Shown: piece after piece, positions 52,944 through 61,392 of the stretch
Position numbering within the stretch: the first letter of the stretch is position 1
Layout: each line of letters starts with the position of its first letter
IMG/VR virus record: IMGVR_UViG_3300010334_000061
Span: 1 to 64,000 of that record
Direction: 5' to 3' (one strand)
DNA from: a virus
Length of the DNA stretch: 64,000 nucleotides
Translations under genes and position numbers: made by a program
The notes under the pieces: model-generated
Database searches by the model: none
What the model saw: only the letters and a program-made list of their open reading frames with translations
What the model was told of the DNA's origin: nothing

Positions 52944-53201
52944 TTATTCAGCCAATAATTCTTCAATCATTTGAATTGCCATCTCACGCTTCATCTCATC
53001 ACTAGTGTGATTCAATGCATCAAGAGCAATTTCTAGTGCTCCTTTATAACGCTGAAGACCAAGACCAATACTCAAGATGGCTTGTGATTCTTGCTCTCTT
53101 AATGTTAGTGGTGAGATCTGTGTTGGTGTCTTATCATATGTGCCATCGAAAGGGTTTTCTAATATGATTGAATCAACCAGCTGTTTTGTGCTATCATTCA
53201 T
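52944..53201 (-). CDS. Small protein, unknown function (85 aa)
   Basis: A helical 85-residue protein beginning MNDSTKQLVDSIILENPFDG and containing LTLREQESQAILSIGLGLQR and EMKREMAIQMIEELLAE. No recognised function. Coupled to the AbrB-like gene upstream by eight-base overlap. Confidence 0.65.
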   Translation of the reverse strand: MNDSTKQLVDSIILENPFDGTYDKTPTQISPLTLREQESQAILSIGLGLQRYKGALEIALDALNHTSDEMKREMAIQMIEELLAE

Positions 53202-53415
53202 CTGTTTTCTCCTGTGGGGTTGCTTCTTTTTTAGATAGGATTACTTGATTGGTTTCATTTTCGCCACGCACAATTTCCCATACGAGTGTGTCGCCTTCTG
53301 CCCAGCCAAGTACCTCAAGCATGTCTGGACTGAGTGGGATAACGAGATCTTTCGTTTCTGGATCTTCCTCAACAACAACTGTCCAGCAATTAACACTTAT
53401 GCGTTCTGATATCAT
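53194..53415 (-). CDS. AbrB/MazE-like small protein (73 aa)
   Basis: The segment LVIPLSPDMLEVLGWAEGDT followed by LVWEIV is an AbrB/MazE-type swapped-hairpin motif (PLxxxxLxxLGWxxGDxLxW). Members are DNA-binding antitoxins or transition regulators; short phage versions also exist without partner toxins. No toxin gene is adjacent. ATGA-coupled to the next gene upstream. Confidence 0.72.
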   Translation of the reverse strand: MISERISVNCWTVVVEEDPETKDLVIPLSPDMLEVLGWAEGDTLVWEIVRGENETNQVILSKKEATPQEKTDE

Positions 53416-53717
53416 AACTTCAATCCTTGCATTGATGGTACGATTTGAATTCCGCTACCAAATGATGTGTTATAGTGATTGGCCAGATCAGGAGTTGGCT
53501 CATAGTCAGCAGCAATAGCATGTGGGTAGATGCCAATTGTTTTGTCTGGAATTCCATATGCAGCATATGGAAGGAAATTCAGTTTGACTTTTCCACTCAT
53601 TTCATCTTGGGCTGGTGCGAGTATCATTGGTGATTTGATTTCAACAACACCTGTTGGTTGTGCTGACACATCACCAATAATTTCTTCGCCTGTCATTAAT
53701 TTAATAATACGTATCAT
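53412..53717 (-). CDS. Conserved T4-like protein with Sm-like N-terminal strand pattern (101 aa)
   Basis: MIRIIKLMTGEEIIGDVSAQ is followed by KSPMILAPAQDEMSGKVKLN, FLPYAAYG and FGSGIQIVPS near the end. The IRIIKLxTGEEIIGDV start is a beta-strand pattern typical of LSm/Hfq-like folds. This protein recurs beside gp46/47 in aquatic T4-like phages. A related N-terminus occurs in the gene at 58290. An RNA-related role is inferred from fold appearance only. Confidence 0.7.
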   Translation of the reverse strand: MIRIIKLMTGEEIIGDVSAQPTGVVEIKSPMILAPAQDEMSGKVKLNFLPYAAYGIPDKTIGIYPHAIAADYEPTPDLANHYNTSFGSGIQIVPSMQGLKL

Positions 53718-53950
53718 TATGCTCCTCTCGCTGCTGCTTTCACAACAGGTTTCGTTGGTAGTTGACTATTGTTTTTCATCACACGTTTGGTTGCTTCCTT
53801 AACAAGTTTCTTTGCTGCTTTCGGACCAACTTGTGGTGTGATTTCTTTTCTTGCTTTTTTCTTTGCTTTACGCAACTCACGTTCTTGTTTCCATCGTGTT
53901 TTGCTATCAATGTATATAGGTGCGGTAACGATCGCTGATTCATCTGTCAT
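53717..53950 (-). CDS. Lys/Arg-rich small protein (77 aa)
   Basis: A strongly basic helical protein, WKQERELRKAKKKARKEITP, then KAAKKLVKEATKRVMKNN and a basic end PVVKAAARGA. Likely binds nucleic acid. The stop overlaps the start of the LSm-like gene by one base, and its start overlaps the oxygenase stop by four bases. Function unknown. Confidence 0.68.
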   Translation of the reverse strand: MTDESAIVTAPIYIDSKTRWKQERELRKAKKKARKEITPQVGPKAAKKLVKEATKRVMKNNSQLPTKPVVKAAARGA

Positions 53951-54570
53951 AATTTTAACTCCGTAAGTGAATTGTTAGAACCAAGTGTGCCTTTAACAAA
54001 CACATTAAATGCCAAACTAATCCGTGTCTTAGTATTTCCTTCTGGTATAATTTCTACCATATGCTGCATCCAACTTGGGAAAATCAACAACAGCCCTGTT
54101 CTGGTTGAGAAATCCCATGTCTCTGTGTTGAAATGATTTACTTCTTTGTGTTGAATTTTAATTGTGCGATACGTATCATTGATGAACACAAGTTTATCTT
54201 TAGTATCATCAGCAGCAATATAGAACACACCAGACAGATAACTGTTACTATGATTATGTTTGTGGTGCCATTCGCCAGGACGTGTCCAGTTCATCCAACT
54301 TTGTGTGATATACAATTCTATATCGTTTTGGGCTGGTGCCATAATATTGTCACGCCACTGTAACAATACATCTTCAATTTCTTTTTTGATATCTGCCAAC
54401 TCTGGCTCATTCAAAATATAATTGTTGTGGCTCATTGAGTTGCCAACATTTCTTGTTTGTTTGCTATTTTGTTTAGCAAGAAACTTTCTTTCCACATCAG
54501 TGAAGTCACGTTCTAATTGTGATACACAGATAGGTGTTGGAAATATTGGTTGAATGATTGGATCTCTCAT
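53947..54570 (-). CDS. 2-oxoglutarate/Fe(II) oxygenase family protein (207 aa)
   Basis: The iron site is visible in WTRPGEWHHKHNHSNSYLSG (about residues 96-115) with HxH/N, then LIFPSWMQHMVEII with the distal His and KTRISLAFNVFV with the Arg. WxNxxxxGxxHxxHxHxNSxLSGxxY is the signature of a group of phage/bacterial oxygenases (PF13759-type) that occurs in T4-like cyanophages. The target is unknown. Coupled by ATGA to the next upstream gene. Confidence 0.83.
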   Translation of the reverse strand: MRDPIIQPIFPTPICVSQLERDFTDVERKFLAKQNSKQTRNVGNSMSHNNYILNEPELADIKKEIEDVLLQWRDNIMAPAQNDIELYITQSWMNWTRPGEWHHKHNHSNSYLSGVFYIAADDTKDKLVFINDTYRTIKIQHKEVNHFNTETWDFSTRTGLLLIFPSWMQHMVEIIPEGNTKTRISLAFNVFVKGTLGSNNSLTELKL

Positions 54571-54704
54571 TTAAAATTTTCCTTGTAATATTTGAACATC
54601 TTCACATACCATGCGAATCGTTTTGGCTCATGTTCAAAGTTTGGTAACTCACCATAATGCTCAAGCATTTCGTTATAAAATTTCAATACTTCCTCATCTG
54701 TCAT
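54567..54704 (-). CDS. Small conserved T4-like protein before gp46 (45 aa)
   Basis: MTDEEVLKFYNEMLEHYGEL, then PNFEHEPKRFAWYVKMFKYY. It is coupled by ATGA overlaps both to the gp46 gene upstream and to the oxygenase downstream. This FYxxMxxxYGELPNxEHxPxxF pattern recurs next to gp46 in relatives as far as I recall. Function unknown. Confidence 0.75.
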   Translation of the reverse strand: MTDEEVLKFYNEMLEHYGELPNFEHEPKRFAWYVKMFKYYKENFK

Positions 54705-56413
54705 ACTATCACCGAGAAGTCATTTTTCTTTTCAAATTTAACAACTGATCTAAATTTATCAAACAGTTGGTCACCTTTGTGGCTGATGACAAACACATTC
54801 GTCTTATCATCAAAACTATTCATCAGCGATAAGAAATAATCGGTACCTGACACATCCAAACTACTGTCAAAGATTTCATCAAGTAACAATAGGTTTGTAT
54901 TAACAGAGTTTTTCATCTTAGCAATCTGTCTCCATGTGAATAACATTGCCAAGTCAATGCGCATCTTCTCACCTTCAGAGAATGAATCATATGTGAATTC
55001 ATCACGATATCTGGCTTTGATCTTTTCGTTGAATGTTTCATCCAACTCAAAATGAACATAGAAGTCCATTGATGCCAAATATTTGTTGATCAATTTATTC
55101 ATCACAGGCAAATACTCACGGATGATTGTTGTTTTGATTCCTGTGTCTCTCAATAGATTTGATGCTAGTTCTTCATATTGTCTTTTCTCAATGAGTTCAT
55201 TTTTTCTATTAAGATATGACAACGCTTCTTCAGCCATTGCCTTGAGTTTTGACTTCTCATCATCCACATTACCAGTATCATTCTTTGCGTTTTCCATTTC
55301 CTCAGCCAATTCTCTGTTAAGTTTATTCAACAAAGAAACAGTTTGATTGGCTGTGGATATTTCGATGTTCTTATCTGTTATTTGTTCTTGTATTGCATTG
55401 ATGGTTTCTAGTCTGGTAGTCAACTTTCCTAGTGCCTTTGTAATCTCGTCAATATTCGCTCGATTTTGTTCAATTTCGCGATTAATTTCGTCAATAATTG
55501 AGGATTTATGCTCATGTGGGATGTCTTGTTCACACTGAGGGCATATATCATTATTGTTAAAGAAATCGACAGTTACAGTGAGATCTGTGCTCTTGTTAGA
55601 TTTCTTATTGGCAAAAACTTTCGCCTTTTCGATGTCTTCGAGAACTGACTTCCTGTCTGTGATACTCGATTTAAGATTACCAAGGTCTTGATTGAGAACA
55701 TTAAGAGTTTCATTCGTGGTAATGATTTGTACTTCATTATCGCTAATCTTTTTCTGTATCGCTGATACAGCATCTTTTCTAGTTTCGAGCAAAATCTTAA
55801 TGGTTTTCTGCTGATTGTCAACCCTCTCACGTGCCAAGTTGAGCGCAGATTCGGTACGATTGATTTCATCTTTTGTCTCCTGCATTCTTTGTTTCAACAA
55901 CGTGTTCATTGTGCTGAACACACGGATATCTAAGATATCTTCGATAACCTCACGTCTTTGATGTGATGGCAACTGCATGAATGGCACAAATGAAGCACTA
56001 CCAAGTATAACTACTTGAGTAAAGGTTTTATAATTCAACTTCAGAATCTGTTGTTCAAGAACCTTTTGGTAGTCTCTTGATGCAGCATCCTGATTCATTA
56101 ATTCATTGTCGCACCAGATTTCAAATTTGTTTGGTTTGATTGTACGAATAACTTTATAATCTTTACCACCAACAGTAAATTCAACTGTGGTTTCACAGTT
56201 CTTTCCATTAATGCTGTTAATCAACTGTGGTTTATTGATGTTACGAAATGGTTTTCCAAACAATGAAAAGCACAATGCATCTAGGATTGTGCTTTTACCT
56301 TCACCATTTTTACCAACGATTAATGTACTTGATGATTTGTCAAGTAGAATTTTGTTTGCTTGGTTACCTGTTGATAGGAAATTTTTCCATTCAACACTTT
56401 TGAATTTAATCAA
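54701..56413 (-). CDS. 46: Recombination endonuclease subunit gp46 (SbcC/Rad50-like)
   Basis: SMC-type ATPase that works with gp47 in end resection and recombination-dependent replication. Walker A is VGKNGEGKSTILDALCFSLF (about residues 33-52). A long coiled coil is interrupted by the zinc hook CPQCEQDIPHEHK (about residue 295). The ABC signature FSEGEKMRIDLAML and Walker B LLLLDEIFDSSLD lie near the end. 570 residues, like T4 gp46. Coupled to gp47 by ATGA. Confidence 0.96.
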   Translation of the reverse strand: MIKFKSVEWKNFLSTGNQANKILLDKSSSTLIVGKNGEGKSTILDALCFSLFGKPFRNINKPQLINSINGKNCETTVEFTVGGKDYKVIRTIKPNKFEIWCDNELMNQDAASRDYQKVLEQQILKLNYKTFTQVVILGSASFVPFMQLPSHQRREVIEDILDIRVFSTMNTLLKQRMQETKDEINRTESALNLARERVDNQQKTIKILLETRKDAVSAIQKKISDNEVQIITTNETLNVLNQDLGNLKSSITDRKSVLEDIEKAKVFANKKSNKSTDLTVTVDFFNNNDICPQCEQDIPHEHKSSIIDEINREIEQNRANIDEITKALGKLTTRLETINAIQEQITDKNIEISTANQTVSLLNKLNRELAEEMENAKNDTGNVDDEKSKLKAMAEEALSYLNRKNELIEKRQYEELASNLLRDTGIKTTIIREYLPVMNKLINKYLASMDFYVHFELDETFNEKIKARYRDEFTYDSFSEGEKMRIDLAMLFTWRQIAKMKNSVNTNLLLLDEIFDSSLDVSGTDYFLSLMNSFDDKTNVFVISHKGDQLFDKFRSVVKFEKKNDFSVIV

Positions 56414-57477
56414 ACGACCTCCGTATTAACTGCTTCAGTATATAGTTCCTTCATATACTGTTTAATCTTTTCCTTATCCGAATCTGTTTGAATTGAATCA
56501 ACATAATTCTCAAGTACAGACATGGTGTCTTCAAGATTAATGTCACCATCGATTGTTCCTTCTTCAAATTCGCTGAAGTTTTCAACAATCTTAATGTCCG
56601 CACAACCCTTATTATACAACTTCTGAGTAAATTGGTCAAATTTATAATAGTCTGTTTTGTTAACAACAATCAATTTTACAAATTTGCCTTTGAAGTCACA
56701 TTCACTTAGATCAAGTGGTTCTGTTTCCTTGTCGTCGTATTCGACTCTGAAGAACATTCTATTTGGATTCTGTATGAATTCAAGTCCTCTTGTTGCAAGA
56801 TCGAACAAGTGGAATCCTCGGGGATCGTTATAGTCCTGCCATGTGAGTTCGTACGGATTTCCCAAATAATAGATATGATCATTAGAACTACGATGATGGT
56901 AATGCCCACTGAACACCATATCAAACCTTTTAAACAAATCTTTAGAAAGTCCTTCATGCGATTCCATCCCTCTATGCATTGCAAAACCAGCAATTTCCAA
57001 ATGTCCCATACATAAGGTTGCTGATGTGTTGTTAATTTCGTCCATACTTTGTTGATAATTATCAGCACAAATCCATGGCAACATCAATACATCTGCTGAC
57101 GTATCTTCATAGTTTAAATGAATCGTTTGTGGTGTATCAATAACAGTAATATTTTCATATTCACATAACAATAAGTCAGGTGAGTTTACATCATTTGTGT
57201 TTTTATAGTAAGTATCATGATTGCCAGCAAGCATGTATACATTGATGTTACGAGCAGCAAGTTTATCAAAGAACATTTCTTTTGCTCTTTGAAGTGAATA
57301 GAAGTTCACATATTTGCGTCGATCAAAAGTATCACCAAGAATAAGAACAGTGCTAATACCAGCTGCGTCGATATCAGGAAAGAAAGTATTGTCATAAAAT
57401 TCCTGAAAGAAATCTAGAAATCCAATACTATCATTGCGTGCACCAAAATGTTGGTCTGTAATAATTGCTACTTTCAT
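56410..57477 (-). CDS. 47: Recombination endonuclease subunit gp47 (SbcD/Mre11-like)
   Basis: Calcineurin-like phosphoesterase nuclease. Metal-site motifs are ITDQHFGARND (residues about 6-16), STVLILGDTFDRRK (about residues 43-56), YMLAGNHDTYYKNT and FSGHYHHRSSND. Length 355, near T4 gp47. Partner of the gp46 gene immediately downstream. One-base overlap with the small gene upstream. Confidence 0.96.
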   Translation of the reverse strand: MKVAIITDQHFGARNDSIGFLDFFQEFYDNTFFPDIDAAGISTVLILGDTFDRRKYVNFYSLQRAKEMFFDKLAARNINVYMLAGNHDTYYKNTNDVNSPDLLLCEYENITVIDTPQTIHLNYEDTSADVLMLPWICADNYQQSMDEINNTSATLCMGHLEIAGFAMHRGMESHEGLSKDLFKRFDMVFSGHYHHRSSNDHIYYLGNPYELTWQDYNDPRGFHLFDLATRGLEFIQNPNRMFFRVEYDDKETEPLDLSECDFKGKFVKLIVVNKTDYYKFDQFTQKLYNKGCADIKIVENFSEFEEGTIDGDINLEDTMSVLENYVDSIQTDSDKEKIKQYMKELYTEAVNTEVV

Positions 57478-57674
57478 TAGCTGAAGTCCAAGTCTGCGTC
57501 AGGATATCCTTCGGGAATTTCTATTTGTCCTTGTTCGACAACTCTATCTCCCACTCTTTTTGCGAATTCATCCGCATCTTGTTTTGATCTATAAAATTTA
57601 GATAGAATAGCACTTTCCGCAGATGATTCTTGCGGACGAAATGTTACTTTATATAAGAATTTTGTTTCACTCAT
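57477..57674 (-). CDS. Small protein between gp47 and gp55 (65 aa)
   Basis: A beta-rich 65-residue protein, FLYKVTFRPQESSAESAILS, then FYRSKQDADEFAKRVGDRVV and an acidic end DADLDFS. It lies between the gp55 and gp47 genes, overlapping the gp55 end by eight bases and the gp47 start by one. T4 has small genes at this place too, but no clear homologue is recognised. Confidence 0.68.
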   Translation of the reverse strand: MSETKFLYKVTFRPQESSAESAILSKFYRSKQDADEFAKRVGDRVVEQGQIEIPEGYPDADLDFS

Positions 57675-58227
57675 TACTGTCCTCTTCTAAAAATGTTTCA
57701 AGTGAATTTTTGGGTTTCTTTTTTGCTGCTTTCTTCACTGGCATATTATAATTGGCATCGTTATTGCTACGTAAATAATCCATCATCTGATTAGTATACT
57801 CACCACCTTCGTCTTGTTCTTGGAGTTCGAACATTTCGAATGGCATCTCCATAATCATTTTATTCTTGACGTATGTTTGTTTCTTTTCTTTTTGGATTTT
57901 TCGAATGAATGCATAGTAAATGATTTGAGTAAAGTAAGCGAATGGGTTACTTGACTTTGTGGGATCAAAATTGTGGATGTACTGTAAACAGTTCTCAACA
58001 CCATCGAGAATCATATCTTCTCGGTATGTATAATTGATGAAGTTTGCTTTATACGATAAATGTGTGGCTATCTTTAATAGACACTCACCTATGTACTCAG
58101 GTACTCTTGGTTTATCTTCGCCAGCTGCTTCTGCTTCGATTACAGATTCTCTATACTTTTTAATTGCTACTAGAAAATCAGCATTGCTTACATAATGTGC
58201 TTTGGCTTTGGGTATTGCTTCGGTCAT
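57667..58227 (-). CDS. 55: Late-transcription sigma factor gp55
   Basis: Directs host RNA polymerase to late promoters (TATAAATA). Recognised by the sigma region 2-like block FINYTYREDMILDGVENCLQ and FDPTKSSNPFAYFTQIIYYA, FIRKIQKEKKQTYVK. At 186 residues it matches T4 gp55 length. The tail has KNSLETFLEEDSNE; in T4 the gp55 C-terminus binds the clamp gp45, and SLETFL may serve the same. It starts below a consensus early promoter. Confidence 0.94.
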   Translation of the reverse strand: MTEAIPKAKAHYVSNADFLVAIKKYRESVIEAEAAGEDKPRVPEYIGECLLKIATHLSYKANFINYTYREDMILDGVENCLQYIHNFDPTKSSNPFAYFTQIIYYAFIRKIQKEKKQTYVKNKMIMEMPFEMFELQEQDEGGEYTNQMMDYLRSNNDANYNMPVKKAAKKKPKNSLETFLEEDSNE

Positions 58228-58254
58228 GATTCACTCCACTTACTATAATTATTC

Positions 58255-58283
58255 ATTATACCTCATAATCAATAAATTGTCAA
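58255..58283 (-). promoter_or_regulatory. Sigma70-type promoter for the gp55-gp47-gp46 unit
   Basis: TTGACA (58283-58278), 17-base spacer, TATAAT (58260-58255). Start near 58248, GTGGAGTG, ATG 58227. The -35 lies just after the gene ending at 58290. Confidence 0.88.
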
Positions 58284-58289
58284 ATTTAT

Positions 58290-58760
58290 TTAATGTACTG
58301 TCTTATTTGGTGGTGTCCAAATGTGAGCATCAGAAACTGAAGTCTCTTCTTCAATTTCTTCCATTTTGTTTATAAGATTTTCGACACGTGTTTGTATGTC
58401 TTGTTTAAATTCATCTTGTTGATTCTCTTCTGGCGCAACCAATTCTTCTAAGTTATATGCCTTGAGCGCATCAACTTCTTCGTGTCTATTCAACATCTCA
58501 ATATAATATGGAACAGCATGCTCAGACATTGGTTTGATGTATGTTAATTCGTGTTTCCAAAATGTAAAATGTTTGTCATCGCTGAATGGACAAAATATAG
58601 TTGTTGAGTGGATTTCGCGGAGAATATTTTTTGCTATCGGAACATGTTGTGTTCTGATTGAAAGTGGGAACAATACATTGATTGTATCATCTGTTTCTGA
58701 TTCTACTATGCACAGGAAACTTTCTCCTGTGTTCATACGGATAACTCTAAAATCTGTCAT
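58290..58760 (-). CDS. Conserved T4-like protein with Sm-like N-terminus (156 aa)
   Basis: FRVIRMNTGESFLCIVESET followed by DTINVLFPLSIRTQH opens with the strand pattern also seen at 53412 (IRIIKLMTGEEIIGDV), suggesting paralogous small beta-barrel domains. The C-terminal half is acidic and helical (EEVDALKAYNLEELVAPEEN) and ends in WTPPNKTVH. Four-base overlap with uvsW. Recurs near uvsW in related phages as I recall. Function unknown. Confidence 0.7.
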   Translation of the reverse strand: MTDFRVIRMNTGESFLCIVESETDDTINVLFPLSIRTQHVPIAKNILREIHSTTIFCPFSDDKHFTFWKHELTYIKPMSEHAVPYYIEMLNRHEEVDALKAYNLEELVAPEENQQDEFKQDIQTRVENLINKMEEIEEETSVSDAHIWTPPNKTVH

Positions 58761-60244
58761 AGGTCAATCTCTACAATCTTAGCTGAAAATTGTTCTTCTG
58801 AGTACAGTTTAACTCTCTCCAAAAAATGATTTAATGTATGATTCTTCCAAGATTTATATGTTAAGTCATCAGCAATGTCATATAGATTACAATGTGTTTT
58901 GCCTTCATTAAGTCTTAGACCACGACCAATTGATTGTAGGTTACGTATCTTAGACTTACTTGGGCTTGCAAAAATAACATTCTCAATTGATGGCATGTTA
59001 ATACCAGTAGAGAATGTACCATATGAAGCAAACACTAACATATTACTATTCTTAGTAGCTTTATATCTAATTGCCTCACGTTCTGTTACTTTTACATCAC
59101 CATGAACAATGTGTACTTCTAAATCTTCAGAATCTTTACACATATCATAAAGCACTATACCATGTTTGTCCACATACTGAAATAAGACAAGTGTATTTCC
59201 TTTTAGGGATTTGGCAAGATTTACTATGAAACGATTACGTTTGGAGTTGCTGACTAAAAAGTCCATCTCTTCTTGGTATAAATTATTCTTGCGCTTCTTT
59301 CTGGTGTCCTCATCATATTTCAGCAGTAGACATTTAATATTTAGTTCAGCGACTCTTCCTGACTTCATCAGTTCTTTTGTAGTTGTTACTTTAAACACTG
59401 GTCCAAACATACCTTCAAGCACTAGGCGATGTACTTGTTTACCATCAAGTGTTCCTGTGGTACCGATGCGATATGGGATATTTGTCATCTTTTCCATAAC
59501 AGTTCCCAATGATTTTGCTTTAAATTGATGCGCTTCGTCACCGAATACTACATTGAATTGTTCAAACCAAGCACGTGGTTGTTTATAAATTGATTGCCAT
59601 GTTGTAATCAATACATCAGACGTAATGTCTTTAGTGAAACCACTGTATAATTTCTGACAGTATCTATCAACTGGCCACTGGTTAACATATGAGTAGTCTT
59701 CAAAATCTTTATACATTTGTTCAACAAGTGATGTTGTTGGTACGATAAGAATACATTTCTTACCAGTACCTACGTAATGTCTCATCAGCGTATAGATTAT
59801 TAGGGATTTACCTGATGCGGTAGGAGAGAGCAACATAGCACGATGTTCATTCATGCATTTTTGTATTGCGTCTAATTGATAGTCACGAATCTCGATTGAT
59901 TCGCCACGTGCTGTTAGTTCTAAACTATCAGCAAACTCTTCAACATTTTCATATGTAAAATTGCCTACTGGTAGTTTTTTGTATGTATCATTTTTAGCAT
60001 CAAGGAATTGATAACCATTGCGATTAGCAAATTCTCTAACATAACTATACAATCCTGCGTATAATGTTTTACGATGGATATCATATAATCTTATCTTCCC
60101 ATCCCATAAACGTGCTTTATATGCTGGCATAAACTTAGCACCTGGAACTTCGAATGTAAAAAAGTTTGCCAGTTCTTGTTCTATTCCTGCATCTGAAAAC
60201 ACACGGATATATACATCATCAACTTGTTCTACGTATATCTTCAT
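58757..60244 (-). CDS. uvsW: UvsW RNA-DNA/DNA helicase
   Basis: SF2 helicase that unwinds R-loops and recombination intermediates and favours recombination-dependent replication. The start at 60244 (MKIYVEQVDDVYIRV) overlaps the uvsY stop (TAATG). The N-terminal domain includes ARLWDGKIRLYD. Walker A is LLSPTASGKSLIIYTLMRHY (about residues 135-155), the DEAH-type box is VFGDEAHQFKAKS, and motif VI is LQSIGRGLRLNEGK. 495 residues, near T4. Confidence 0.95.
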   Translation of the reverse strand: MKIYVEQVDDVYIRVFSDAGIEQELANFFTFEVPGAKFMPAYKARLWDGKIRLYDIHRKTLYAGLYSYVREFANRNGYQFLDAKNDTYKKLPVGNFTYENVEEFADSLELTARGESIEIRDYQLDAIQKCMNEHRAMLLSPTASGKSLIIYTLMRHYVGTGKKCILIVPTTSLVEQMYKDFEDYSYVNQWPVDRYCQKLYSGFTKDITSDVLITTWQSIYKQPRAWFEQFNVVFGDEAHQFKAKSLGTVMEKMTNIPYRIGTTGTLDGKQVHRLVLEGMFGPVFKVTTTKELMKSGRVAELNIKCLLLKYDEDTRKKRKNNLYQEEMDFLVSNSKRNRFIVNLAKSLKGNTLVLFQYVDKHGIVLYDMCKDSEDLEVHIVHGDVKVTEREAIRYKATKNSNMLVFASYGTFSTGINMPSIENVIFASPSKSKIRNLQSIGRGLRLNEGKTHCNLYDIADDLTYKSWKNHTLNHFLERVKLYSEEQFSAKIVEIDL

Positions 60245-60681
60245 TACATTCCAACTAAAAATTCTTTCCATTGAATGCTATTTCTAATTTGCCAATCACG
60301 TTGTTTGATTGCATTTAGAACTGACTCAAGAAACATAACAACAGTATTCAAGTATTCAACTTTCTGTTGCATTTGAACAAGGTCGGTGTCGCCTTCTAAA
60401 AATTCTTCCATCTCATTCTTTAATGGTTTTAGTCCTTGCCATTGTAACCAACCAAGATCTTCTAACTCTTGACGACTCAACTCACCACGATAGTAGCGAA
60501 ACTTATTCTTGCGAAGAATATTATAGTCGCCTTTGAGTTTACTCAATTTTAGTTTATAAGTTACAAGATACTGAATATACTCTGCGTGAAGATTTGGTGT
60601 ATATGTTGATGCTTCACCAAGATGATCATCATCAATCGAACAGTCATCTTCCCATTTCTTCATCAATTGCTCAAGATTCAT
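60244..60681 (-). CDS. uvsY: Recombination mediator UvsY
   Basis: Loads UvsX onto gp32-coated single-stranded DNA. NLEQLMKKWEDDCSIDDDHL, EYIQYLVTYKLKLSKLKGDY and KNKFRYYRGELSRQELEDLG match the T4 UvsY pattern. 145 residues. It lies directly before uvsW and after the tail-protein gene, the order seen in marine T4-like phages. Start at 60681 with GGAGTTGTT upstream. Confidence 0.93.
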   Translation of the reverse strand: MNLEQLMKKWEDDCSIDDDHLGEASTYTPNLHAEYIQYLVTYKLKLSKLKGDYNILRKNKFRYYRGELSRQELEDLGWLQWQGLKPLKNEMEEFLEGDTDLVQMQQKVEYLNTVVMFLESVLNAIKQRDWQIRNSIQWKEFLVGM

Positions 60682-60698
60682 AACAACTCCAATTTTAA

Positions 60699-61298
60699 TT
60701 ATGCAAATTCGTAATACGTATACTTAAATGTAGCATTTCCAATCAAATATGTAACATCAGTATCAACACCTGTGAATGTCAATGTGTCTAGCGATGTCGG
60801 AAATACGTTCCTGAAGTTTAATAGTATATTCTCACTGTTATTATTTGTCAAAATAAAAAGCGAAGCATCTGAATAGTTCTTCGATAAATCATTTCGATCT
60901 GTTATGCCACTGACTGTGTCTTGTGTAACACCTGTTGGGAATGCTGATGTTGGAAAAGATTGATCAATCTTTTGAAAGTTTACATATTGTTGATAATTTT
61001 GTGGAAATCCAAGACCATACATCCATCCTTGAATTGCTTTAAAATTTTCCATGTTTTTATCAATCAAAAACTGTACTTGTAAATCAGAAAAGGTAAGGGT
61101 GTCGCCAGGAAGTGGAATTGCTGAGAATGGTGTTCCGAACGATGGTTCACCAAGCACGATGCCTGGAAGATTTACTGTTTGGCAGTAAAATTGTAATTTT
61201 GGTAGTTTTTGAATACCGAATCGAAAACCAGTGGGCGACAGTGGATTGATGTTGTCTGGTATTTTGGTTTTCCATTCTGCTGCTACTTGGATAGTCAT
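60699..61298 (-). CDS. Tail tube-type structural protein (199 aa)
   Basis: Contains NPLSPTGFRFGIQKLPKLQF, YCQTVNLPGIVLGEPSFGTP and a beta-rich remainder ending YEFA. The family is a virion protein encoded near gp23 in aquatic T4-like phages and is often called a tail tube or tail-completion protein; I do not know which for this one. It has its own T4-type late promoter and a strong terminator separating it from gp23. CAGGAG precedes ATG 61298. Confidence 0.72.
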   Translation of the reverse strand: MTIQVAAEWKTKIPDNINPLSPTGFRFGIQKLPKLQFYCQTVNLPGIVLGEPSFGTPFSAIPLPGDTLTFSDLQVQFLIDKNMENFKAIQGWMYGLGFPQNYQQYVNFQKIDQSFPTSAFPTGVTQDTVSGITDRNDLSKNYSDASLFILTNNNSENILLNFRNVFPTSLDTLTFTGVDTDVTYLIGNATFKYTYYEFA

Positions 61299-61323
61299 TT
61301 ATGTATCTCCTGAGATAATCCAC

Positions 61324-61331
61324 TATTTATA
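61324..61331 (-). promoter_or_regulatory. T4-type late promoter
   Basis: TATAAATA (61331-61324) on the minus strand, directly after the gp23 terminator and 26 bases before ATG 61298. Confidence 0.85.
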
Positions 61332-61334
61332 TGT

Positions 61335-61363
61335 GAAAAAAAAGGGCACCGAAGTGCCCTTTT
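61335..61363 (-). terminator. Strong Rho-independent terminator after gp23
   Basis: GGGCAC/GTGCCC stem extended by A-T pairs, with the stable TTCG tetraloop on the minus strand and eight T residues following it. It isolates gp23 transcripts. It could also work on the plus strand with four T residues. Confidence 0.92.
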
Positions 61364-61392
61364 AAGTACTGATCTTACGTCAGCTTCATCAA

